Source of the DNA: Terrilactibacillus laevilacticus | GTDB lineage: Bacteria > Bacillota > Bacilli > Bacillales > Sporolactobacillaceae | Assembly (NCBI RefSeq): GCF_006517395.1 | Contig: NZ_VDCY01000014.1 | Coordinates: forward strand, 1-64,000 | Direction: 5' to 3' | DNA: 64,000 nt | In this document: in pieces, positions 1 through 7,176 of the stretch | Layout: each line of letters starts with the position of its first letter | How positions within the stretch are numbered: position 1 is the stretch's first letter | Program-made: the position numbers and the translations under genes | The notes under the pieces: model-generated | Databases searched by the model: none | Told to the model about the DNA's origin: nothing | The model's input: only the letters and a program-made list of their open reading frames with translations

Positions 1-57
1 TGCATGTATTAGGCACGCCGCCAGCGTTCGTCCTGAGCCAGGATCAAACTCTCCGAT
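1..57 (-). rRNA. rrs: 16S rRNA, 5' end (partial)
   Basis: Read on the minus strand, this is the universal start of bacterial 16S rRNA: the GAGTTTGATCCTGGCTCAG segment followed by the typical Bacillaceae stretch that ends in AATACATGCA at the window edge. Only about 57 nt are present; the rest lies beyond position 1. The mature 5' end is inferred by analogy to lie just before the ATCGGAGAG at about 57. In B. subtilis an rrn operon also lies next to pdaB. Confidence 0.97.
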
Positions 58-59
58 GA

Positions 60-220
60 TGCACAGGATGTGCAAATGTCGGTGTTGTCACAGCACGTGA
101 CGTCTTTAACCGACTTCCTTTAACAGGTACGAGCTTCGATGTTGCAACAGGACGTTGCGTTCTTAGTCGAAGTTCATTACAATGTCGGCGCCATCACAGG
201 ACGTGACGTTCTTAACCGAC
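60..220 (-). repeat. Array of four stem-loop modules in the rrn leader
   Basis: Four hairpins of one design sit just upstream of 16S: at 184-220, 135-171, 78-114 and a short one at 60-74. On the transcribed strand the inner part is a 5-bp stem closing a five-base loop: GTCAC-GTCCT-GTGAT, GCAAC-GTCCT-GTTGC, GTCAC-GTGCT-GTGAC and TGCAC-ATCCT-GTGCA. The first three also have an outer stem (GTCGG with CCGAC, or TTCGA with TCGAA). Stem sequences change with pairing kept while the loop is nearly constant. A boxA-like TGTTCTTTGAAAAC motif lies upstream, at about 348-361. Function is unknown; leader RNA folding or processing is an inference. Confidence 0.8.
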
Positions 221-400
221 AATCCATAACCTGTTATAGTTCATTTATAATGAACAAATCATTAAATCGTTTCATTTGATCCATCGCTCTTTTTTCAAAG
301 AAATCAATCGGTGTTACCCGTTTGATATTACGCTTGGCTTTTGTTTAGTTTTCAAAGAACAATCGTTTAATTGTTCGCCACTCACTTAAGCGACTTTCAT

Positions 401-429
401 ATTATATCACTTTCAATCAGCGGTGTCAA
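401..429 (-). promoter_or_regulatory. rrn promoter P3 (proximal)
   Basis: A perfect sigma-A promoter on the minus strand: -35 TTGACA at 424-429, a 17-bp spacer, and -10 TATAAT at 401-406, directed toward the 16S gene. Confidence 0.85.
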
Positions 430-475
430 CAACTTTTTTATATTGAGTGTTTAACTCAACAAATACTGCTTTGAC

Positions 476-504
476 AGTTTATCAAAAAACCAGTTGATTG
501 TCAA
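476..504 (-). promoter_or_regulatory. rrn promoter P2
   Basis: -35 TTGACA at 499-504, a 17-bp spacer, and -10 TAAACT at 476-481 on the minus strand. It is the middle of three tandem promoters pointing to 16S. Confidence 0.7.
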
Positions 505-538
505 TCTTTTTTGCGCTGTTCTTAACGACAGCTATAAT

Positions 539-567
539 AATATATACTTTTTTACTTGAACTGTCAA
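539..567 (-). promoter_or_regulatory. rrn promoter P1 (distal)
   Basis: -35 TTGACA at 562-567, a 17-bp spacer, and -10 TATATT at 539-544 on the minus strand. With P2 and P3 it gives three tandem, equally spaced sigma-A promoters. Multiple promoters are usual for Bacillus rrn operons. Confidence 0.65.
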
Positions 568-661
568 TACATACTTTATTATATACTGTAAAAATCTATT
601 AATGTCTACTTAATCACTACTTAATTACAAACAATATTAAAACAAAATATCAATCAAGGAC

Positions 662-688
662 ATAAATCAAAAAGCTCGGCCATAAAAT
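662..688 (+). promoter_or_regulatory. Candidate sporulation (sigma-E-like) promoter of pdaB
   Basis: ATA at 662-664, then 16 bp, then CATAAAAT at 681-688, which matches 7 of 8 positions of the sigma-E -10 consensus CATACAHT. It lies 32 bp before pdaB, whose B. subtilis homologue is transcribed during sporulation. The -35 half is short, so the call is tentative. Confidence 0.4.
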
Positions 689-720
689 TGTACAAACGTA
701 AATAGATGAGGTGTTAATAC

Positions 721-1479
721 ATGAGATTTATTTGGGTTATTAATGGAACAAAATTAAGGAATACCCTATTCATTCTAATTGCAGCGTTCTTTGCAGCACT
801 AGTTGCTTTCATACAGAACCAAGAAATGAGTGTGTTTTCAACAACTGAAGGTCCTAAAGCGTTAACTAGTGTTAATACTAATCAGCCTCATGTTGCTTTA
901 ACTTTCGATATTAGCTGGGGGGATGAACAAATAAAGCCGATATTGGAAACACTTAAACAAAAAAATGTCAAAGCGACATTTTTTGTTTCAGGAGAGTGGG
1001 CTGAACGCCATCCTAAAATTATCGAGTCAATAAAAAAAGACGGACATGAAATTGGATCACATGGCATGAATCACACAGCATATACCAAATTAGAAGACGG
1101 TGAAATAAGAAAAGATCTTACATTAGCAGAATCATCCATCTATAAAGTCAGCAATCAGCGCACTAAATTAATGCGACCACCTTATGGAAAAATTGATCGT
1201 AACGTACTGAAAATAGCCTCTACACTTGATCAACAAGTCATCTTGTGGAGCGTCAATCCGCATGACGATACAAATCCAGGTTATCAAAAGATAGCAGCCT
1301 ATACGATCAATCATACAGAAAAAGGAGATATCATTCGCCTTCATGCTTCGGATTCAGCTAAACAAACCTATCGGGCTCTTCCCTACATCATTGATAATAT
1401 TCAGAAGAAGGGTCTTTCTTTCACAACACTATCTGACTTAATATCAGACACAAAAGTAAAAACAAAATCATTAAATTAG
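721..1479 (+). CDS. pdaB: PdaB-type polysaccharide deacetylase, sporulation
   Basis: A 252-aa member of the NodB-type carbohydrate esterase 4 family. A membrane anchor lies at about 12-30 and the deacetylase domain runs from about 57 to 240. Visible motifs are TFDISWGDE (61-69), SHGMNH with two metal-type histidines (113-118), RPPYG (152-156) and LHAS (207-210). The first motif has Ile where classical enzymes carry the second Asp (TFDDGP), as in the B. subtilis PdaB sequence. PdaB is needed to keep spores stable after engulfment. The start follows GAGGTG by 7 nt. It is the only clear plus-strand gene here and converges on gerD. The family call is firm; the substrate is not shown by sequence. 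Confidence 0.95.
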   Translation: MRFIWVINGTKLRNTLFILIAAFFAALVAFIQNQEMSVFSTTEGPKALTSVNTNQPHVALTFDISWGDEQIKPILETLKQKNVKATFFVSGEWAERHPKIIESIKKDGHEIGSHGMNHTAYTKLEDGEIRKDLTLAESSIYKVSNQRTKLMRPPYGKIDRNVLKIASTLDQQVILWSVNPHDDTNPGYQKIAAYTINHTEKGDIIRLHASDSAKQTYRALPYIIDNIQKKGLSFTTLSDLISDTKVKTKSLN

Positions 1480-1522
1480 TGAAAAGAGTACTGAAGATTA
1501 ATTTTCCCGCAGCCCCATATCA

Positions 1523-2098
1523 TTATTGACTTTTTGCCTGTTGTGCTTTCATTTGCGTTTTTACGGCTTTTTCGATAGCTCCTGATAGCTGTGTTGCAAA
1601 AAGTGGGCTTGCCAATGTTTCAGCAACGACTTTTTGTGTTTGTGTCCGAAATTTCTTCGTTTTCATAAGATCTAAGTATTCATTTTGCATATTTGGAGCT
1701 TTTAAAACATCCATCATCATACTTTGATAACTTGGATCTTTCATTAATTTCTTTAATAAATCTTTATTCTCACTTTGCATGGTCTTTGCCAGTTTCCCAG
1801 CAAATTCGGGATCGGAAATAAGACTTGACCAATATTGTTGACCTTGTTTTGTTCGTAGTTGTTGAATAATCGTATCTTTTACATAGGCATGATCTAAAAC
1901 AAGTTCTTTTTTCACTTCATTATCTTTAAGTATTTCTTTTATCGTTTCTTTACCTTCATCGGTTTTAAGCATATCTATGACCATTCGTTTTGTTTCCGGA
2001 TAATTTGTATTATCAGATTTAGGTTGGGCTGCACAGCTGCTTAAATTTAGTATAGCGAACCCGCAACAGACAAAACATACTAATTTCTTATACACCAT
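1523..2098 (-). CDS. gerD: GerD spore germination lipoprotein
   Basis: A 191-aa lipoprotein with a short hydrophobic signal and lipobox LSSC, lipidated Cys22. The rest is helical and charged, with repeated Lys/Glu-rich segments and a Lys/Gln-rich C-terminus. GerD is the inner-membrane scaffold that clusters nutrient germinant receptors in the spore. Length and position next to salA and cwlD match B. subtilis. In that species kbaA lies between gerD and pdaB; here only about 40 bp separate the two convergent stop codons and no kbaA is present. Confidence 0.93.
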   Translation of the reverse strand: MVYKKLVCFVCCGFAILNLSSCAAQPKSDNTNYPETKRMVIDMLKTDEGKETIKEILKDNEVKKELVLDHAYVKDTIIQQLRTKQGQQYWSSLISDPEFAGKLAKTMQSENKDLLKKLMKDPSYQSMMMDVLKAPNMQNEYLDLMKTKKFRTQTQKVVAETLASPLFATQLSGAIEKAVKTQMKAQQAKSQ

Positions 2099-2193
2099 AA
2101 TCGCTCCTTTCTTATTCTTAATATGTAACGCAAATCAAGAAATATACTTTAGAGGACTTAATTCATGATAAGCAATTTATCCCTTTCTCTTTT

Positions 2194-2288
2194 AAAGAAA
2201 ACTTGCCGATTGCGGAGCCTATAAGACGCAGACAGAGGCCTAGTTTATACGTTGAATTTTTACGCCTTCTTAAAAGTGCAATAAAAAA
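2194..2288. repeat. Dispersed repeat family A, copy 1
   Basis: About 95 bp beginning AAAGAAAACTTGCCGATTGC and containing the core GACGCAGACAGAGGCC, then an AT-rich tail running into the salA terminator. It matches copies at 3473, 12730 and 45410. It is a short form that lacks the TGAGCCCGCAC segment seen in copies 3 and 4. Confidence 0.85.
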
Positions 2289-2314
2289 CGTTTGCAGATT
2301 TGCAAACGTTTTTT
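2283..2314 (-). terminator. Rho-independent terminator of salA
   Basis: A perfect 14-bp inverted repeat around a 4-nt loop, AAAAAACGTTTGCA and its complement, giving a stem with a T-run on the minus strand. It lies 14 bp after the salA stop. Confidence 0.93.
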
Positions 2315-2327
2315 AATAGACTAACCC

Positions 2328-3377
2328 TTATTTTTTTATATGTTGAACAACTTTCTCTGCAATCTCATCGTATATTCTCCCGATTGGATGATCGTTAAAA
2401 TAGACACTTGGAGCAAAAACAGTACTATTTTCATCTGGCTGTTGGAGTGGAATATGTCCTAAAAGTTCTGTATTAAGGACGTTGCTTAATTTCTCTCCCC
2501 CGCCACGACCGAACACAAATTCAATTTCACCCGTTTTTTTACTTTGATAGTACGCCATATTTTCTATAACGCCGATGATTTCGTGATTCGTTTTATGAGC
2601 CATTTCTCCCGCGCGCGCAGCCACAAATGCTGCAGTTGGATGTGGCGTGGTAACGATAATTTCTTTCATATCTGGTAGTAATATATGTGAGCTAAGGGCA
2701 ACGTCTCCTGTACCAGGCGGCAAATCGATAATTAGAAAATCAAGTTCTCCCCAATTCACTTCGCTAAAAAAGTTATTAAACATTTTCCCCAGCCTCGGAC
2801 CACGCCAAATGACCGGAGAATTGTCTTCCACAAAAAATCCCATAGACATGACTTTAACACCAAATCGTTCTACTGGAATAATATGATTATCGGCGGTTGT
2901 TGGTCTTTCTTCGATTCCCATCATATCAGGGACACTGAAACCATAAATATCAGCATCAAGAATACCAACCTTATGTCCAAGTCTTCCTAGTGCAACAGCA
3001 AGATTAACCGATACGGTGGATTTTCCAACGCCACCCTTACCGCTGGCGATACCTATGAAGACTGTTTTACTTTGTTTTGATAGCAAGGGCGAAACATCGT
3101 CTTCTGGCAATCCCCCTAATTTTTCAATTTCCTCTTCACTTAATTGTTCAAAACGAAGACCTACAGATTCAGCACCCTGCTCTTTTAACTTTTGAACAAT
3201 AGCCTGCTGCACTTTCATTTGTTCTTCGGTTTTTATTTTAGCCAATGCAATCTTCAAGCTAACTAGATGCTCTTTGATACTTAATTGCCGCAAAGCACCT
3301 GTCTCGACTAAATTTTTATGTAAATGTGGATCTTTAATTGTTTGAAGTATTGTCACAACCTGTTCTTTTGAGAGCAT
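2328..3377 (-). CDS. salA: SalA, Mrp/ApbC-family P-loop ATPase
   Basis: 349 aa. An N-terminal MIP18/DUF59-like domain (1-80) precedes a ParA/Mrp-type ATPase with deviant Walker A SGKGGVGKS (112-120). The family includes Fe-S carriers with a C-terminal CXXC, but here the equivalent region reads MAYYQSKKTGE and I see no cysteine in the protein, as in B. subtilis SalA. That species uses SalA as a DNA-binding negative regulator of scoC. Start ATG follows GGTGGGAAAG. It lies between cwlD and gerD as in B. subtilis. The ATPase call is firm; the regulatory role is by homology. Confidence 0.92.
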   Translation of the reverse strand: MLSKEQVVTILQTIKDPHLHKNLVETGALRQLSIKEHLVSLKIALAKIKTEEQMKVQQAIVQKLKEQGAESVGLRFEQLSEEEIEKLGGLPEDDVSPLLSKQSKTVFIGIASGKGGVGKSTVSVNLAVALGRLGHKVGILDADIYGFSVPDMMGIEERPTTADNHIIPVERFGVKVMSMGFFVEDNSPVIWRGPRLGKMFNNFFSEVNWGELDFLIIDLPPGTGDVALSSHILLPDMKEIIVTTPHPTAAFVAARAGEMAHKTNHEIIGVIENMAYYQSKKTGEIEFVFGRGGGEKLSNVLNTELLGHIPLQQPDENSTVFAPSVYFNDHPIGRIYDEIAEKVVQHIKK

Positions 3378-3472
3378 CTCTTTCCCACCTTTTAAAAATT
3401 CATACGTCCATAATGATTACCATTTAGTATAACAAACTCCATTATAAATTCCATTTAAAACAACTTTTGAAT

Positions 3473-3578
3473 AAAGAAAATTTGCCGATTACGGGTCCTA
3501 AAAGGCGCAGACAGAGGCCTACTTTATACCTTAAAATTTTATACTCCCTCTATATGCTTTCTTAAAGTGTAATAAAAA
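3473..3578. repeat. Dispersed repeat family A, copy 2
   Basis: About 106 bp with the shared start AAAGAAAATTTGCCGATTAC, the core GGCGCAGACAGAGGCCTA, and the tail CTTAAAGTGTAATAAAAAAC that merges into the cwlD terminator. It lies between cwlD and salA. Confidence 0.85.
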
Positions 3579-3603
3579 ACTTTCCTAACCAAATTAGGAA
3601 AGT
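3571..3603 (-). terminator. Rho-independent terminator of cwlD
   Basis: A 10-bp perfect stem, ACTTTCCTAA and its complement (3579-3588 and 3594-3603), followed on the minus strand by a TTTTTTATT run, 2 bp after the cwlD stop. Confidence 0.92.
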
Positions 3604-3605
3604 CA

Positions 3606-4316
3606 TTACGGTTTTGGTGTTTTTTCATAAGTAAAATAGCGCATCATCCCTTCATAAATGGAAACAGCTACCTTCTTTTGATAATTAGTTGTTGAAAGAA
3701 GAGCGCGTTCTTCAGGATTAGATATAAAACCCACTTCCACAAGTGCAGCAGGTGGCTTAATTTTCTTTAATATATAAACATGGTTAATCGGTTTAGCATA
3801 ACGATCAGTATTTTCTAACTGAACTTTAATGGAATCTTGAATGAACTTGGCTAGAGATTCGTTTTCTTTTGACTTCGGAAAATAAAAAGTTTGAGCTCCC
3901 CGCCATCTTTCAGAAGGAATGGCATTTAGATGGATACTAACAACACAATCAGGGTCTGACTTTTCAATTAAGGTCACTCGGCGCATTAAATCCTGTGTCT
4001 TCCTACTACCAGTAGGATCTTCGTCAGCTAGGTCTTTATCTTCTTCACGCGTCATGATAACGACGGCACCGGATTGCTGCAAATAATCCTTTAAATGCTC
4101 CGCTATACTTAGCGTCACGTTTTTCTCAAGGATACCCCCACCGGTAGCTCCCCCGTCTGGTCCCCCGTGACCTGCATCAAGAACAATAACACGACCTGAT
4201 AAAGGTAAATTCCAATGCTTTCCGGAATTTCGGCTAATCAGTTTATAATTGATAAGGCCAAAGATAAGAGCGGCAACACATATAAGTAATCCAACTTGTA
4301 GTTTGCTTATTTTCAT
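3606..4316 (-). CDS. cwlD: CwlD N-acetylmuramoyl-L-alanine amidase
   Basis: 236 aa from the ATG at 4316, which follows AGGGGGAGAACA. An upstream in-frame extension to 4385 has no ribosome site. An N-terminal membrane segment precedes an amidase_3 domain with zinc and catalytic motifs DAGHGGPDGG, SIHLNA and LVEVGFISN. CwlD, with PdaA, makes muramic delta-lactam in the spore cortex, which marks cortex for lysis at germination. It is downstream of ybaK and ends in its own terminator. Confidence 0.95.
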   Translation of the reverse strand: MKISKLQVGLLICVAALIFGLINYKLISRNSGKHWNLPLSGRVIVLDAGHGGPDGGATGGGILEKNVTLSIAEHLKDYLQQSGAVVIMTREEDKDLADEDPTGSRKTQDLMRRVTLIEKSDPDCVVSIHLNAIPSERWRGAQTFYFPKSKENESLAKFIQDSIKVQLENTDRYAKPINHVYILKKIKPPAALVEVGFISNPEERALLSTTNYQKKVAVSIYEGMMRYFTYEKTPKP

Positions 4317-4398
4317 TGTTCTCCCCCTGCCAGGTGGCATAATATAACCTTGTACATTATATGGGACAAGGGGAAAATTTATCACGGTAAATGTAATT

Positions 4399-4836
4399 TT
4401 AATGAAGACGCATTCGATAGCGTTTTAACGCTGTTTCGAATCCTTCTTTCCACCAATAATATAGAAACGATTCACACGCTTTATGGATAGCTTCATTTTT
4501 TATATTATCAATATAATACCAAAAAATCCAAAAGTCATAGAGGTCATCCACGAGCATTTTAAACGGTTCACGACTTCGCTGAAAAGCGTTCATCATTTCT
4601 ACGCCGTAATAGCCTAATCTTGAATATGATGCACCAAGTAAAAAGGATTCAACGGCATAGTCTATACACATGTCAACCACAGTTTGCATATATGATGAAA
4701 GAGGTTCTAAAAATCCATCAAAGGTATTTTTTATAGATTCCTGTATTTTTATTAACGAAACATCTTGCAGATTTTGTCTTTCAAAATCAATTTGTTTATG
4801 TCTGTATTTATCATAAAAATCCATGACTTCTCCCAA
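4399..4836 (-). CDS. ybaK: YbaK-like DUF2521 protein
   Basis: 145 aa, function unknown, matching the DUF2521 family found just upstream of cwlD in Bacillus. It is rich in aromatic residues (YDFWIFWYYIDN, about 100-112) and has no signal or membrane segment that I can see. The TTG start is preceded by AAGGAGG at 8 nt; an alternative ATG four codons later (4824) also has a weak GGGAG. The gap to cwlD is 82 bp, so the two are probably cotranscribed. Confidence 0.8.
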   Translation of the reverse strand: MGEVMDFYDKYRHKQIDFERQNLQDVSLIKIQESIKNTFDGFLEPLSSYMQTVVDMCIDYAVESFLLGASYSRLGYYGVEMMNAFQRSREPFKMLVDDLYDFWIFWYYIDNIKNEAIHKACESFLYYWWKEGFETALKRYRMRLH

Positions 4837-5012
4837 AATAACTCCCTCCTTTACTTATATCATCTAACAAGTAAAGGCAATCCAAACTAACACTTTTTGC
4901 CATGCTTTGTTTTTGCGTCCTTGGGAATTTGTAAAATAATTTTGTTCTTCAAACCTCATTGAAAGGAATGATCATGAATCTTCATGAATTGCTTATGTTA
5001 GGAAGTGCTTTT

Positions 5013-5852
5013 TTAATGTTTAGAAAACGTTGTTTGGAGAACTTTTTCTACTTTTATTCGAGGTTGAGTTGATTTAAACCATTGTAAGCAAAAAATAAAA
5101 ATGATAGCCATGTCAATGACATCTCCGCCATAGTACATGAGCAAACTTCCAAATTCTGCTTGACTTTGTGTGACACCAACCGGTGGATGTACAAAAATAT
5201 ACTTTGCTAAAATAGCATGACCAGCTAAAGCCATAATCAATATAATTCCGCGATATAGAAATGAAATGTGGTGGGGAATAGGATCAATATACAAGATAGA
5301 TATAGTAAAAAGATAGCCAGCCAGAAAAACATGAATATGAATCAAAAGGTATAATAAAACATGATGGTGCATCAACGTGAACAGTTTGGTACTGTATAAA
5401 AGCCATAGACCTCCTATATTGAGGATGACGGTTGTTATAGGATGGGTCAATATTTTTGAAGGCCATTTCCTTAAAAGAGACGTAAGACGTCGTGCTGATG
5501 AAATGCTTATCATGCGCAGTAATAGCGTCATCGGTCTAGATAAGGCCATAAGTAAAGGCGCTAGCATGCCTAATAATAAATGACCGAACATGTGAGCTTT
5601 AAAATTCATATGGGCATGGCTGGCGAGAGGGCCGGCTACAGAGACTGTTGCAAACAGAACACCAAAAGTCAAAAAGACGATACGGCGTTTCGGCCATGGT
5701 TTGTAGCGGCGGTTAGACATAATGACAGCAAAGATATACCAAACAAAAACGATCACAAATGGCAGCGATAAAAGCAATTGGGGACCTAAACCAAGCATAT
5801 AAAAAAATTCCGATTCACCATTAATGTGATAGCTATCATTCATGTTATTCAT
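5013..5852 (-). CDS. CtaG-type cytochrome c oxidase assembly membrane protein
   Basis: 279 aa with about seven hydrophobic segments. The conserved core SHAHMNFKAHMFGH, followed by LLGMLAPLLMALSRP, identifies the caa3_CtaG family, which helps form the active caa3 oxidase in Bacillus. Its start overlaps the stop of the DUF2243 gene by 8 bp, so the two are translated together. No oxidase subunits are nearby. In B. subtilis no such gene lies between rpsI and ybaK, so this pair looks like an accessory insertion. B. subtilis ctaG proper sits in the cta operon, so this may be a paralogue. Confidence 0.85.
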   Translation of the reverse strand: MNNMNDSYHINGESEFFYMLGLGPQLLLSLPFVIVFVWYIFAVIMSNRRYKPWPKRRIVFLTFGVLFATVSVAGPLASHAHMNFKAHMFGHLLLGMLAPLLMALSRPMTLLLRMISISSARRLTSLLRKWPSKILTHPITTVILNIGGLWLLYSTKLFTLMHHHVLLYLLIHIHVFLAGYLFTISILYIDPIPHHISFLYRGIILIMALAGHAILAKYIFVHPPVGVTQSQAEFGSLLMYYGGDVIDMAIIFIFCLQWFKSTQPRIKVEKVLQTTFSKH

Positions 5853-6357
5853 GTGAACTCATCATTCCCCGTTTTTTATGGCTCGTTGTAAAAAATATTA
5901 AACTAAATCCGATTAAAAGCATGAAAACAGCGATGATGTTCCATACTAAATCATAAACAAACACATTTTCTACATATCGTATTTGATGGATACGCATCAG
6001 TTTATGCTGGATTGTTCCATCATAAAACTGGAATCCGCCTGCCCCTAATAAAACTCCTCCCCACCATCTCATCCGATGCCATCCGTTTCGCCTGCGCAGA
6101 TCGGCCAATAAAAATAGGCTTGCTATGGTAGCAAACCAGCTAAAAGCATGAAAAAGTCCATCTGAGATAAGCCCAATGCTGGTCGACGATTTATCATAAA
6201 AATGATGCCAGTGCAAAAGTTGATGAAATATGGCCTCATCCATAAAGGTCACTAGACCTATCCCAAAAAGAAAACCTGACCATAGATTGCGACTTGAAAA
6301 GGCTGAATGTTTTTCAGTATTTACATGGTGTTTTGAAGGTTTAATTTTACTATTCAT
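5845..6357 (-). CDS. DUF2243 membrane protein
   Basis: 170 aa with four predicted membrane segments. The motifs FMDEAIFHQLLHWHHFYD (about 39-56) and GGFQFYDGTIQHKLMRIHQI are characteristic of the DUF2243 family. Clustered His and Asp residues at the membrane edges suggest metal or heme binding, which is inference only. It is the upstream partner of the CtaG-like gene, with an 8-bp overlap, and the same pairing occurs in other bacteria. No strong promoter was found in the 165 bp before it. Confidence 0.8.
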   Translation of the reverse strand: MNSKIKPSKHHVNTEKHSAFSSRNLWSGFLFGIGLVTFMDEAIFHQLLHWHHFYDKSSTSIGLISDGLFHAFSWFATIASLFLLADLRRRNGWHRMRWWGGVLLGAGGFQFYDGTIQHKLMRIHQIRYVENVFVYDLVWNIIAVFMLLIGFSLIFFTTSHKKRGMMSSHE

Positions 6358-6562
6358 TGATTATTCCTTTCTTTCTTATTAATGACTATTTCCTCCCTAT
6401 TCCCTTATTAAACAAGTAACATTCAATTTTATAGATTCATTCTTGCCAAAAATTTCTCAAGATATGATATAACTAAAACTTTATTAATCACTCTCTATTA
6501 AAATAAAAATTTTTAAAAATAAGGCTCTGTTAAAGTTTAATGTTGATATCTTATAAAAGTAA

Positions 6563-6584
6563 AACTTCCTAATTTATGGAAGTT
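6563..6584 (-). terminator. Terminator-like hairpin at the end of the IS cargo
   Basis: AACTTCC and its complement GGAAGTT form a 7-bp stem with an 8-nt loop, followed on the minus strand by TTACTTTTAT. It is 57 bp beyond the GNAT stop and inside the element. Confidence 0.6.
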
Positions 6585-6641
6585 CTGCTTTTATAATATT
6601 TGCTTGTTAAACTAACGCATCTCGTTAATTCAAGAGAGTTA

Positions 6642-7106
6642 TCAACATTTAAATTCCATCTTTAGAAACTCAAATGTGCTACCATTTGTATCTTGTAAAA
6701 AATGTCCTACATCTTTAAATCCAACTTTTCTGTATAATTTTATAGCTCTTTGATTAAAAGTTGCTACTGATAATGTGACTTTTTCAGGTTTATATTCTGT
6801 TTGAATAAAGTTAATACCTGCCCTTAAAAATTCTAATCCATTACCTTTTCCAGTTAAATCTGGTCTCATTCCTAAACCAATATCAAAAGTTCCGTCAGCA
6901 ACCCTACTAATACTAAAAAAAGCAACCAATTCATTTTCTTTTGTTACAGCAAATGTAGAATTTCCTCGTTCTTCTGGATTTAAAAATTCGTCTAAATCCT
7001 CTTTATCAGCTTCCATATCATAAAAAGAATATTCACCATCATAATGCCAATTAAATGCAATATCTTCTGCTTGTTCTTGTGTCAAAACACTAAAATTATA
7101 AGCCAT
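6642..7106 (-). CDS. GNAT-family N-acetyltransferase (IS passenger)
   Basis: 154 aa from the ATG at 7106, preceded by TAGGGGGGGATTGT; a longer frame to 7145 lacks a ribosome site. Acetyl-CoA-binding motif A is visible as GLGMRPDLTGKGNG, followed by the KVTLSVATFNQRAIKLYRKV segment typical of the fold's second half and a GFKDVG strand. The substrate is not predictable; protein N-terminal or small-molecule acetylation are both possible. It lies within the inverted repeats, 70 bp after the transposase stop, so it is cargo and may share the transposase transcript. Confidence 0.9.
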   Translation of the reverse strand: MAYNFSVLTQEQAEDIAFNWHYDGEYSFYDMEADKEDLDEFLNPEERGNSTFAVTKENELVAFFSISRVADGTFDIGLGMRPDLTGKGNGLEFLRAGINFIQTEYKPEKVTLSVATFNQRAIKLYRKVGFKDVGHFLQDTNGSTFEFLKMEFKC

Positions 7107-7176
7107 ACAATCCCCCCCTAATAATAAATCTTTCTTATTCCACATTACTGCTCTTTAGTTGAACAAGCAGGAATGT

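Noticed and set aside
1-720. tRNA genes in the rrn leader
   Set aside because: The hairpins do not form cloverleaves and carry no TTCGA-type T-loop or CCA-end pattern.
721-1479. PdaB as a dead enzyme because the second Asp of TFDDGP is missing
   Set aside because: B. subtilis PdaB shows the same FDISWGD form, so this is a family feature rather than a defect here.
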